This document shows positions 1 to 6,815 of a DNA stretch of 15,631 nt, piece by piece; positions within the stretch are counted from its first letter, which is position 1, and each line of letters starts with the position of its first letter. The notes under the pieces are model-generated. The model was not told the origin of the DNA, made no database searches, and worked only from the letters and a program-made list of their open reading frames with translations. Origin of the DNA: JBFWWW01 sp050245975 (lineage in GTDB: Bacteria; Pseudomonadota; Alphaproteobacteria; Rhizobiales; Hyphomicrobiaceae); the NCBI GenBank assembly GCA_050245975.1, contig JBFWWW010000078.1, positions 1 to 15,631 of the forward strand, read 5' to 3'. The translations under genes were made by a program, and so were the position numbers.

Positions 1-295
1 TGGCCCGCCGGGCGGCTCCCCCTACAGCGACGGCGCCGCCGGCAATTCCCCCGAACGCAGCAACGGCACCGGCGCGTGCAAACACCTCCGGTGCCTGGCT
101 GTCGAAGGCCAGCCACCAGACGAAGAGCTTCCACGGCGCGTAGAGCTTGAGACCGAAGAGCTCACCCCATGCCGCGCCGAGTGCCGGCTGATTCCCGAGC
201 ATCGCCGCGGTCCACTGTGTGGCAACGACGAGAGAGAGCGTCACCAGCGCGAGTGCGATGAAGCCTTGAGCGATCGCTGCACGAAGCGGAAGCAT
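1..295 (-). CDS. traG: TraG/VirD4-type conjugal coupling protein, N-terminal part (cut by window edge)
   Basis: This reading frame starts with ATG at 295 and runs open off the left edge, giving 98 residues. They fit the N-terminus of TraG/VirD4 coupling ATPases of Trb-type conjugative elements: a hydrophobic segment at about residues 9-29, a polar loop carrying the typical LGAAWGELFGL and PWKLFVWW stretches, and a second hydrophobic glycine- and alanine-rich segment from about residue 78. Known members sit in the inner membrane and pass the relaxase-DNA complex to the type IV secretion channel. The ATPase domain would lie outside the window, so Walker motifs cannot be checked. AGG lies about 10 bases upstream of the start and a candidate promoter at 384-412. 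I am fairly sure of the family and less sure of the exact start. Confidence 0.82.
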   Translation of the reverse strand, partial: MLPLRAAIAQGFIALALVTLSLVVATQWTAAMLGNQPALGAAWGELFGLKLYAPWKLFVWWLAFDSQAPEVFARAGAVAAFGGIAGGAVAVGGAARRA

Positions 296-351
296 GATGA
301 GCGAACCTTTCGGACGGAATGATCGTCGCAATGAAAGGGTCGCAAGAGAGC

Positions 352-382
352 GTGCGCTAATTCAATCCAGTAAATTGCGCAC
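352..382. repeat. Inverted repeat upstream of traG (operator or oriT candidate)
   Basis: The left arm GTGCGCTAATT (352-362) and right arm AATTGCGCAC (373-382) pair over 10 bp with one bulged T, around a 10-base spacer. The repeat overlaps the predicted start of the candidate traG promoter, as a repressor operator would. Conjugative elements also often carry inverted repeats at the relaxase nick site, and nothing here separates the two. Confidence 0.4.
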
Positions 383-383
383 G

Positions 384-412
384 ATTGTGCTGAAGTGTGA
401 AAGAGCGTGCAA
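384..412 (-). promoter_or_regulatory. Candidate traG promoter
   Basis: Read on the minus strand, TTGCAC (407-412) and CACAAT (384-389) are separated by exactly 17 bases. The predicted transcription start falls near 376-378, inside the inverted repeat at 352-382, and traG starts about 80 bases further on. The -35 match is only moderate, so this is a suggestion. Confidence 0.35.
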
Positions 413-619
413 AGTTTACGGCAAAATGGCGACGACCATTGTCGCGTTTGACTTTCGGACTCGAAATGCGCGTGGAAGAATGCTTGATGAGATTGATGCG
501 CGCATAAAGCTCCGCAAGGCTGCATGCGGAGTTGGAATCCGCGCTGCGCAGCCGCGCGCGCTGCGGAGCGGTGATCGCTCCGATCAGGATCGTCAGTGAT
601 AAGGGATGAATAGCGGCGA

Positions 620-1546
620 CTAAGCGCCGCCGCGGTTGCGGCAGTCGCACAGCGGAATGCCGCGTACCTTCGCCTTGTCGGCGAGTTTGTCGGTCACGCC
701 TGAGCCTGGGAACACGACGACTCCAATCGGCATGGCATCCAGGAGCTGGTCATTCCGCTTGATGGGCGCAGCCTTCGAATGACGAGCCCAATCGGGCTTG
801 AAGACGATCTGCGTCACCTTGCGCGCGTCGGCCCAGCAGGCGGCGATCTTCTCGGCGCCGCGCGGCGCACCGCCGTGCAGCAGGACCATATCGCCGTGCT
901 TGGCATGGACCTTATCGAGGATCGTCCAGATGTCGTGATGATCATTGCAATCGACGCCGCCGGCGAAGGCAATCCGCGTGCCTTTCGGGAGTAGCGTCTC
1001 GGCGTCGGCACGGCGACGCGCATTGATGAACTCCCGGCTGTCGATCATGGCCGCGGTCATTGTCGTCCGGTTGACCATCGATCCCGAGCGGGGACGCCAT
1101 GCTGATCCGGTATGGATGCTGAACAGGTCGGCCGCGCCATCGCGCAGGAATTCGAAGCTGTTGCGACGCTCGATCAGCGTCACGCCTTCGGCGATGAGCT
1201 TTTCGAGTTCGACAGAGCGGACCTCGGAGCCGTCCTGATCGCGCTGGCTCGTCCGCTGCGCGGTCTCATTCCTGTCCAGCTCCTGCTCGATCCGGTCGAT
1301 GCGGCGGTGGAACACGTTGACGACCGACCACAGCAGGACTTCGAGGTCCGGCTCCAGACGGGAGTCCGACAAGGTCGCGACCAGCGCATCGAAGATGTCG
1401 GCAAGAGCGCCATGGAGCTTTGCCGGCTCGGGTAGCGGACGGGGATCGGCCTCATCGTCGAAGGGACGATGCGCGCAGAGTGCGAGCTCTTCGAGCAGAT
1501 GGGCGGTCGGGGACGCCGTGCCGTCAGGGAGATGATCGAAGGTCAT
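620..1546 (-). CDS. DUF2493 family protein (SLOG/YspA-like domain)
   Basis: The product has 308 residues. The C-terminal part, from about residue 188, is a DUF2493 domain, a Rossmann-like relative of the SLOG/DprA nucleotide-binding superfamily. Visible motifs are the first strand with AFAGG (193-197), the conserved HGGAPRGAE loop (224-232) and FPGSG (280-284). The N-terminal 180 residues are helical, with a charged stretch around 80-130 that could form a coiled coil. The start at 1546 is preferred over an in-frame ATG at 1579 because AGGAG lies 10 bases upstream of it. Related genes usually lie next to a Toprim gene on alphaproteobacterial conjugative elements, as here. The biochemical role is unknown; binding a nucleotide or nucleic-acid ligand is inferred from the fold. 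Confidence 0.88.
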   Translation of the reverse strand: MTFDHLPDGTASPTAHLLEELALCAHRPFDDEADPRPLPEPAKLHGALADIFDALVATLSDSRLEPDLEVLLWSVVNVFHRRIDRIEQELDRNETAQRTSQRDQDGSEVRSVELEKLIAEGVTLIERRNSFEFLRDGAADLFSIHTGSAWRPRSGSMVNRTTMTAAMIDSREFINARRRADAETLLPKGTRIAFAGGVDCNDHHDIWTILDKVHAKHGDMVLLHGGAPRGAEKIAACWADARKVTQIVFKPDWARHSKAAPIKRNDQLLDAMPIGVVVFPGSGVTDKLADKAKVRGIPLCDCRNRGGA

Positions 1547-1675
1547 GGAACAGATTCTCCTGTGCGAGGCCGCGCCCATCGCGGCCTTCCGGCGATCCCT
1601 TCACGGCGGGCGGACCGGGCCTGCACCGCGGGCGCGTAGCGACCGCGGCCGGAGCAGAGCGGAGGACGGTGAGCA

Positions 1676-1732
1676 CGACTTTCTTGCGCGCGAGGAATGG
1701 CGGCGCGCAGCGCCGCCAGGGGAAGAAAGTCG
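1676..1732. repeat. Long interrupted hairpin in the leader of the DUF2493 gene
   Basis: An outer 10-bp perfect stem (CGACTTTCTT at 1676-1685 with AAGAAAGTCG at 1723-1732) encloses an inner 9-bp perfect stem (TGGCGGCGC at 1698-1706 with GCGCCGCCA at 1710-1718) closed by a 3-base loop. Unpaired flanks of 12 and 4 bases separate the stems. It sits in the 299-bp gap between the Toprim gene stop (1846) and the DUF2493 start (1546), so it would be transcribed in the leader. No U-tract follows, so a simple terminator is unlikely. I see no gene in the gap. Confidence 0.6.
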
Positions 1733-1845
1733 CGCGCAACCGTTGCGGGACCGAGGACGGCTGCCGTTCGATCGCCCTCTAGAAGGCCGGGCGCGGCTGG
1801 GCTGCATGGAGATCGGTCCGTACCGCCTGACGGCGACCGCACGGA

Positions 1846-2898
1846 TCACAACCGGCCCGACGGCCCTGCGAGAAGGAAACGACCAACGTCGTCCGGCGAG
1901 ATTTGTGGACGTACGAGCCCCCGCAGATCATCCAGGCCGAAGGCGACGAGATCCTCGTTGAAGTCGCCGAGGCGTGGCGACAGTGGGATCGTCTCGATCC
2001 CGGCCGCCGTGGCGCGAGCGGTCAGAGTGGCCATGGCACTATCTCCGGCGGGATCGATGTCGCGAGCGATGTAGAGCCGGCGGAGCGTGTCCGGAAAGAG
2101 GATGGCGGAGAGATGCGCCGCTGATAGCGCGGCCATCATCGACATGCCGGGCAACGCCATGCGCAAGGACAACATCGTCTCGATGCCCTCGCCGGCCGCC
2201 ATGATGTCATGCGTGGGGCCGAAGCGGACGGCATTTCCGAGCAGCGCGCCCATCGCTTTGCGCGGCGTCTCGATCGGCGCCTTGCCGATGCCGGAGGGAT
2301 CGAGCCACGTCCGTTGCACGCCGGTGATCAGGCCACCGAGATCCGTGACACTGGCAATCATGGCGGGCCAGGTCTGTGTCGGCCCACCATCCTCCGGGCG
2401 ATGGTAACAACGGGGATGGTAGCGGAGCGCTCTGACATCGTGCAGAGCATCGATGCCGCGATGGCGCAGATAGCTTTCAACCAACGTGCCGTGGATCGGC
2501 TTCGACGCGGCAAACAGGCGCCGCGCTGCCTCCGGCGAGCCGGTCGGCGCCGGCGTCGCATAGGACCTGTGCTGCGGAGTGGGCTCCGGTCTTGGCAGGC
2601 TGAGGAAGCGACGCGCCTCGTCCGCCACATCGCGGAAGTCGACCAACCCTAAGCCCTCGCGGATCACGTCGAGCAGGTCGCCATGCTGCCCATCGGCCGC
2701 ATCCGTCCATTTGCCCGCTGCGCCGGGACCGCTCTCGGGTCCAAACAAGCGGACGTACATGGAGCGTCCCGGGGTGTTGCGCACGTCGCCGACGATCCAA
2801 TAGCGGCCGACACGCCGACCATTGGAAAGATACTGACGACACACCGCCTCGGCCTCGCGCGCGAGGCGATGTGCCAGATCACTGGCGGATGAGCTCAT
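1846..2898 (-). CDS. Toprim domain-containing protein (primase-like)
   Basis: The 350-residue product has an N-terminal region found in conjugative-element Toprim proteins and a Toprim domain at about residues 225-330. The metal-binding residues are visible: the glutamate in AAGEGIET (Glu237) and the aspartates in ARDIDPAGD (Asp280 and Asp282). Toprim domains occur in DnaG primases, topoisomerases and nucleases. Here there is no obvious N-terminal zinc-ribbon, so a helper role in conjugative DNA replication or priming is inferred, not shown. ATG at 2898 is preferred; GAG lies about 6 bases upstream, and an in-frame ATG at 2904 is also possible. The gene lies 19 bases after the small gene at 2918-3115 and is probably transcribed with it. 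Confidence 0.88.
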   Translation of the reverse strand: MSSSASDLAHRLAREAEAVCRQYLSNGRRVGRYWIVGDVRNTPGRSMYVRLFGPESGPGAAGKWTDAADGQHGDLLDVIREGLGLVDFRDVADEARRFLSLPRPEPTPQHRSYATPAPTGSPEAARRLFAASKPIHGTLVESYLRHRGIDALHDVRALRYHPRCYHRPEDGGPTQTWPAMIASVTDLGGLITGVQRTWLDPSGIGKAPIETPRKAMGALLGNAVRFGPTHDIMAAGEGIETMLSLRMALPGMSMMAALSAAHLSAILFPDTLRRLYIARDIDPAGDSAMATLTARATAAGIETIPLSPRLGDFNEDLVAFGLDDLRGLVRPQISPDDVGRFLLAGPSGRL

Positions 2899-2917
2899 GA
2901 TCATCTCGATATGGGTG

Positions 2918-3115
2918 TCAGAGGCGCCAATAGGAGACGATCTTCTGGGCCTGGTGATGGTGTTCGAGCATCTGCCGATAGAAGCGATGCCGGATCTCAC
3001 GCTTGGCCGGATCGCTGCGTGCCTCCGGTGTCAGCTTCTTTGCCGCGGCGCGGACGACAGCACGCCAATTGTCGTGGACCTCGATGGCGAGCCGGAGGTA
3101 AGTGCCGTAGGTCAT
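2918..3115 (-). CDS. Conserved small protein of conjugative elements
   Basis: The 65-residue product is basic and predicted helical, beginning MTYGTYLRLAIEVHDNW. Small proteins of this type typically accompany ParB and Toprim genes in alphaproteobacterial ICEs; no function is known to me. A GGAG Shine-Dalgarno sequence lies 7 bases before the ATG at 3115. The same CGGAGACCC motif precedes the ArdC-ParB fusion gene, which suggests a shared leader style. An intrinsic terminator (3132-3157) sits directly upstream, so expression relies on read-through or on a promoter that I could not place. Confidence 0.75.
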   Translation of the reverse strand: MTYGTYLRLAIEVHDNWRAVVRAAAKKLTPEARSDPAKREIRHRFYRQMLEHHHQAQKIVSYWRL

Positions 3116-3131
3116 GGTGGGTCTCCGAAAG

Positions 3132-3157
3132 AAAAATGCCCGGCGCGAGGCCGGGCA
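3132..3157 (-). terminator. Intrinsic terminator after the ArdC-ParB fusion gene
   Basis: Read on the minus strand, an 8-bp perfect GC-rich stem (TGCCCGGC/GCCGGGCA, arms at 3150-3157 and 3137-3144, 5-base loop) is followed at once by five U residues (3132-3136) and then a pyrimidine-rich run. It lies 26 bases past the fusion-gene stop at 3183 and ends 17 bases before the next start at 3115. It would end or attenuate the ardC-parB transcript before the Toprim and DUF2493 genes. Confidence 0.75.
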
Positions 3158-3182
3158 AAGATGGAGTGGGATGTGAACGGTC

Positions 3183-4742
3183 TTACTGAGCCGCCATCAC
3201 CTGCGGCGTCTGGTCGGCGTCCTTGGCCGTGGCGCTACCCACTCCGACCGTGCTCAATGGCTCAGGCAGCCAGCCGGTGCCATCGAGCAGCCGCTCGGCC
3301 TCCTTGGCCATCTCCGCCTTCTTCAGATGCGCGATGCGCTCGGCCGGCTTGTCGCCCTTTGCCTCGCGAACGGCTTCCAGAATGCGTGCCTTGGTGACAC
3401 GGCCGAGGAACGCGTCGACGGTCGGCTTCCAGCCGGCTGCCGCCATGTCGAGCGTGACCGCGGACGCAAGACGGCCGGCGTGACGCAGCGCCTTCGGCCG
3501 GCGGTCATAGGGCTGATGCACGGCGTTGATCGTGAGCCCGACGCAATGGGCGAACAGCGCTTGCCGGCTGTCGCTGTCAAGCTCCGCCAGCATGTCCCAC
3601 AGATCGCCGCTGTCCTCGGGCATCTGGTCGTCCCAGGTCTTGTGTCGCGCCTCGATGGCCTTGGCGGCCGGCGTGTCCGCCAATCCGGAGGTGTGGCCGA
3701 ACAGGACGCTCTTGGCGTCGATCTCGAGGCACGTGTCGAAGCCGTAGTGAAAGAAGAGCTTCAGGCACAGCGCGTGCAGGGCGGCGCGGAGGGCCACGTC
3801 CGGATCATTGGCAACCGCTTCGCGCAATGCGAGTGTGCGATGCGCCGTCAGCTCGGTCATGAGGCGATCCGACAACGGGCGATTGCCGTCGTCCTCGTCA
3901 GGCTCATCGATGGCGTCATCGTCCGTGTCGGACTCTTTTCCCGCAGACGTCATGCGTCGGCGATCGGACTCGTCGCCGTCGGCATCTTCATCGTCCTCGA
4001 CCGGCGCTTCATCCTCGGACCGCACATAGCCGCGCTCGACGCGCAGCGCGCCGGCACTGTCGATGCTGACGAAGGCGCCGGCCCGCGCGATGTCATCCGG
4101 CTCATAGACGGCGGGGCGATCCTCCAACGCCTCCAAGGCAGTTTCGATCTCGCCGAGACGCTGGTCGATCTCCTCCGGAACGTCCTGCGCCTCGGCGTAC
4201 TCGGCCTCGAGATCGTCGAACTCGGCCTGGAGCGCGTCGCGGGTCGCGATCTCCTCGTCGGTCATCGGCACCTCGCGACCGCTGATCTGGCGCAGACCAT
4301 GGCCATAGCCGTAGGGAAGCTCGGTGACGACCTCGATCCACTTCCAGCCCTCGGCGCGGATCGTGTCAGCTTCGCGCTCGAGCTTCTCGGCGACGAGCTT
4401 CTCCAGCAGAGGTGGTTCCTGCAGCCAGCCGCCGTCATCGGGTTCGAAGAGATCGCGCAGGATCGTGCCGCCGGCGTCCTCGTAGGCTTCCGCCCCGACG
4501 AACTGGGCGCGCTTGTCGGAGGCGCGTACGGCGCCTTCGGTCAGCACATTTATGCCGGAGTAGATCCGGCCCGTGGAGGCGTTTTTCGGCAATGCGAGCT
4601 GCGCCTTGGCTGACGGCGTGCCCCACGGCTGCACCCATGGGAAGCGGCCGGCTTCGAGCTCGGCGATGATCTTGTTGGTGATGTCGTCGTAAAAGTTGGT
4701 CCGGTCGGCTCCGGACGCAGCCTGCGTGGTCGATCTGGACAT
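3183..4742 (-). CDS. ArdC N-terminal domain fused to ParB C-terminal region
   Basis: The 519-residue product looks like two genes joined in frame. Residues 14-66 match the ArdC N-terminal ssDNA-binding domain: TNFYDDITNKIIAELE, then FPWVQPW and YSGINVL. From about residue 67 (LTEGAVRASDKRAQF) onward it matches the C-terminal two thirds of the large ParB-like proteins of alphaproteobacterial ICEs, including the GGTILRDLFEPDDGGWLQ segment, an acidic linker at about 245-287 and the end EMAKEAERLLDGTGWLPEPL. The ArdC metalloprotease-like domain, the ParB CTP-binding domain and the ParB helix-turn-helix are missing. ArdC proteins protect incoming DNA and ParB proteins act in partition, so both roles may be lost or altered. 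The start at 4742 is chosen over ATG 4787 because GGAG lies 7 bases upstream. Confidence 0.82.
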   Translation of the reverse strand: MSRSTTQAASGADRTNFYDDITNKIIAELEAGRFPWVQPWGTPSAKAQLALPKNASTGRIYSGINVLTEGAVRASDKRAQFVGAEAYEDAGGTILRDLFEPDDGGWLQEPPLLEKLVAEKLEREADTIRAEGWKWIEVVTELPYGYGHGLRQISGREVPMTDEEIATRDALQAEFDDLEAEYAEAQDVPEEIDQRLGEIETALEALEDRPAVYEPDDIARAGAFVSIDSAGALRVERGYVRSEDEAPVEDDEDADGDESDRRRMTSAGKESDTDDDAIDEPDEDDGNRPLSDRLMTELTAHRTLALREAVANDPDVALRAALHALCLKLFFHYGFDTCLEIDAKSVLFGHTSGLADTPAAKAIEARHKTWDDQMPEDSGDLWDMLAELDSDSRQALFAHCVGLTINAVHQPYDRRPKALRHAGRLASAVTLDMAAAGWKPTVDAFLGRVTKARILEAVREAKGDKPAERIAHLKKAEMAKEAERLLDGTGWLPEPLSTVGVGSATAKDADQTPQVMAAQ

Positions 4743-5200
4743 CGCGGGTCTCCGCGACGGGCCGGCGAGAGCCTCTCTCTCACCCATTCAGCCCGCCGCG
4801 CCGACCGCAGCTTTCCTCCGCCTCTCTCCACGGTAGTCGGCCAGCGGCATCCACCCGGATGCGTTGCGATCACGGCCTGCCGCGTTGGTCAAAGACTTGG
4901 ATTGTTGTGCATCGTGAGTCGTAGTCTGCGCCACGGGACCGTCACCCGCATGGGCCGAGACCCGCCGTGCGGGGCTCGGGCGCGCGGCCCTAAGGCCGCG
5001 CGGTAGGGCCCGGTCCCGGCCCGCTCGCGGCCGGGAGGCGCCGAAAGACCAATTCGAAAGGAAGCACAAAGACGGAGCAGCCGACCGAGCACTCAGAGCT
5101 GTTGTTGGCTGGAATGCGCGCAACCTGGGTTTCGGGTTCTAGTGAAAATCTGCCGCGACCGGTATCCGCCATTGCGGGCAACAGTGATAGGCGTCGGTGC
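4743..5200. other. Non-coding region between the fusion gene and the nuclease-like gene
   Basis: This 458-bp divergent intergenic region contains no gene that I can support. It carries two strong tandem hairpins (4981-5035). A 20-codon reading frame on the minus strand (4889-4951, starting MRVTVPW) could be a leader peptide, but nothing confirms it. The frame of the nuclease-like gene stays open upstream to TTG 5102 and ATG 5114. Clear promoters were not found in either direction. The region marks the left border between backbone and cargo. Confidence 0.5.
4981..5035. repeat. Two tandem GC-rich hairpins upstream of ardC-parB
   Basis: The first is a 9-bp perfect stem, CGCGCGGCC (4981-4989) with GGCCGCGCG (4994-5002), around a CTAA loop. 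The second is a 7-bp perfect stem, CCCGGCC (5015-5021) with GGCCGGG (5029-5035), around a 7-base loop. They lie about 240-290 bases upstream of the fusion gene. No U-tract follows on either strand. They could be structured leader RNA, a protein-binding site such as a centromere-like site, or a single-strand promoter-type structure. Confidence 0.55.
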
Positions 5201-5995
5201 ATGAGCACGGAAGTTGAAGCACATATCGACGCTGTGGATCGGCAGCTCCGAAAGCTGATCAATGGCGGGAACAACCGATTGATTGGTGGCCGCCGTCTAT
5301 GGGCGCAATACGAGCAAGCTGTAGAAGCGTTCCGCCAGCATAGTCGTGCGCAGGTGATGGGTATCGTCGAGCGGGTCAACGAGCTCGTGGTGTGCAAGCT
5401 GCTTTTGGATGATCCGACGCTGGCGTCCCGCGCAATCGAGTACGAGCCGGAGATTGTACCGCAAGGCCAGCGGTTTGACTTTGTGGGCACCGGTAAGGAC
5501 GACGCGTTGGTGTATGTCGAGGTGAAGACGGTCTACCCGCACACCGATGACAGCGAAGAGAATTGGCGGAAGGTCGAGCGACGGCGATCGCACCTTACGC
5601 CCGGAACGCACTACGTTGTCGACAAGGAATGGATGGGCGCGACCATCTTCAACAATTCGTTGGCGTCCAGGGATGCCTTCATGCGGTACACGAGGGAAAC
5701 GGAGACGAAGCTGGCAGCGCACAATGCGATCCGGCCCGGTCGCGGCATCCTCGTGTTTTGCGGTAGTGGCTTCCAATGGCATCTGTCGGAGCTGGAGGAC
5801 TTCGCGGACTTCTACCAGGGCGGGCGCCATCGCATGGATGATCCGTTCGCTGCCATGGAATGCCATGCCATGGAGAGCGGGGGCACGGAGTTGACCCGAA
5901 CGCTCAAAGGATTTGCAGCCCTGATCCGCAAGCATGATGCCATCAATCCGGAGCAATGGGCGTACCCCGTGCGCGGTCCAAGCTGGGGACGGTAG
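5201..5995 (+). CDS. Putative PD-(D/E)XK nuclease-fold protein
   Basis: The 264-residue product is not one I recognise by name. It contains a pattern typical of restriction-endonuclease-like folds: RFDFVG with Asp93 on a strand, then ALVYVEVKT with Glu107 and Lys109 on the next strand, preceded by a helix carrying Glu57 and Glu61. This spacing fits the D-x(n)-E-x-K active site of PD-(D/E)XK enzymes, so DNA or RNA cleavage is inferred. There is no signal peptide or membrane segment. ATG 5201 is chosen because AGG lies 9 bases upstream and the recognisable protein begins there; TTG 5102 and ATG 5114 are alternatives. It stands alone on the plus strand in the cargo region, which suits a defence or restriction role. 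No methylase or specificity partner is visible. Confidence 0.65.
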   Translation: MSTEVEAHIDAVDRQLRKLINGGNNRLIGGRRLWAQYEQAVEAFRQHSRAQVMGIVERVNELVVCKLLLDDPTLASRAIEYEPEIVPQGQRFDFVGTGKDDALVYVEVKTVYPHTDDSEENWRKVERRRSHLTPGTHYVVDKEWMGATIFNNSLASRDAFMRYTRETETKLAAHNAIRPGRGILVFCGSGFQWHLSELEDFADFYQGGRHRMDDPFAAMECHAMESGGTELTRTLKGFAALIRKHDAINPEQWAYPVRGPSWGR

Positions 5996-6116
5996 TGGAA
6001 TTTGCGCGGAGCGGCCGCATGGGCGGATGCCAGCTCGCGCGCCGATTGGGTGAAGCGAGAGGTGCTCGATCGATGCGTCTGCGGACGCTTCACATCCGCG
6101 AGGGTCTACGCTGCGA

Positions 6117-6149
6117 AACGTCGGATATGGCAGGCCGGCATCCGACATT
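6117..6149. terminator. Possible bidirectional terminator between convergent genes
   Basis: AACGTCGGAT (6117-6126) and ATCCGACATT (6140-6149) form a stem with seven uninterrupted inner pairs and one mismatch or wobble in the outer three, around a 13-base loop. It is followed by short T-rich runs on both strands. It lies in the 232-bp gap between the nuclease-like gene (+, ends 5995) and the Fic gene (-, ends 6228), where a shared terminator is expected. The U-tracts are poor. No gene is seen in this gap. Confidence 0.35.
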
Positions 6150-6227
6150 TCTGACGGCGCGCCCAACTGCGAGGTTTCCTGGCGTGGCTATACTCCGCGG
6201 TTCAGACCACCGCCGGCCGCTGCTGGC

Positions 6228-6815
6228 TCACGACGTCGCAAACGCGATCAGCGCCTCGAAATCGTGATCGTCGGCCTGCTTCAGCGCGGCGATGTAGGCT
6301 GCGCGTGCGGCGCCAGCGTCGACGAGCGATGTCGCGCCCCAGGTGAGTGGCGCGGTCTTCAAGCGGTGGACGACGACATCGGCGATGGCGCGGGTGCAGC
6401 GTCCGTTGCCGTTGACGAACGGATGGATGAGCACGAGCCGGTGATGCAGGCGAACCGCCAGCTCGTGCGCGCCATAGGTCTCGTGTTCGACCCAGTAGCG
6501 GGCGTCGTCAAGGGCAGCTCGGACTCGAACCGCCACCTCGTGCGGGGGCGTGTTGCCGATGTTGACCTCGTGGGTGCGATAGACCCCCGCCCAGGTCCAG
6601 ACCGTGCCGAACATGCGTTTGTGCAGCGTGCTGAGATAGCCATCGGTGAGATGATCCCGGCGCGAGCGCAGCGCCCAGGCACGGCCTTCGGCGACGTTGA
6701 GGGATTCGATCTCGTTGAGCTGCTGGCGATCGACGACGGGCACGCGCAAGGCATGGATTTCCTCGGGCCGAAGCGGCGTCGCGTTGTCCGGCTGCTCGAA
6801 CAGGTTGTCAGCCAT
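6228..6815 (-). CDS. Fic-domain protein, 'mobile mystery protein B'
   Basis: The 195-residue product carries a Fic core HPFVNGNGRCTR (131-142), plus the upstream family landmarks LHKRMFGTVWTWAG (64-77), NIGNTP (85-90) and ARYWVEHETY (105-114). These match the family named mobile mystery protein B, which is regularly encoded downstream of an HTH partner on mobile DNA. Fic enzymes transfer AMP or related groups from nucleotides to protein targets using the motif histidine (His131). Here the usual Asp/Glu before GNGR is Asn135, so metal binding or chemistry may differ; from memory this is common in the family. The start at 6815 overlaps the end of the regulator gene (6808) by 8 bases, so the two are translationally coupled. 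A role as the toxin-like part of an addiction module is inferred. Confidence 0.9.
   Translation of the reverse strand: MADNLFEQPDNATPLRPEEIHALRVPVVDRQQLNEIESLNVAEGRAWALRSRRDHLTDGYLSTLHKRMFGTVWTWAGVYRTHEVNIGNTPPHEVAVRVRAALDDARYWVEHETYGAHELAVRLHHRLVLIHPFVNGNGRCTRAIADVVVHRLKTAPLTWGATSLVDAGAARAAYIAALKQADDHDFEALIAFATS

Larger units (their letters stand above)
296..619. promoter_or_regulatory. 324-bp non-coding control region between traG and the DUF2493 gene
   Basis: No convincing gene is seen here; the short frames overlap one another on both strands and resemble nothing. The stretch is visibly less GC-rich than its surroundings. It holds a candidate minus-strand promoter (384-412), an inverted repeat (352-382), a 9-bp direct repeat AGAGCGTGC (347-355 and 402-410), and two hairpins: CTCCGCA/TGCGGAG (510-516 and 525-531) and CGGAGCG/CGCTCCG (564-570 and 576-582). 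Neither hairpin is followed by a U-tract on the minus strand. The position just upstream of a coupling-protein gene is compatible with transcription control or with an origin of transfer. Confidence 0.5.

Noticed and set aside
564..582. Rho-independent terminator after the DUF2493 gene
   Set aside because: The 7-bp stem is perfect, but no U-tract follows on the minus strand.
3327..4613. A 428-codon plus-strand frame opposite the ArdC-ParB gene
   Set aside because: It mirrors the codon structure of the real minus-strand gene and shows no recognisable domain or ribosome-binding site.
5297..6166. A 289-codon minus-strand frame opposite the nuclease-like gene
   Set aside because: The plus-strand frame has the nuclease-like pattern and sensible composition; the antisense translation is rich in Arg and His without motifs.
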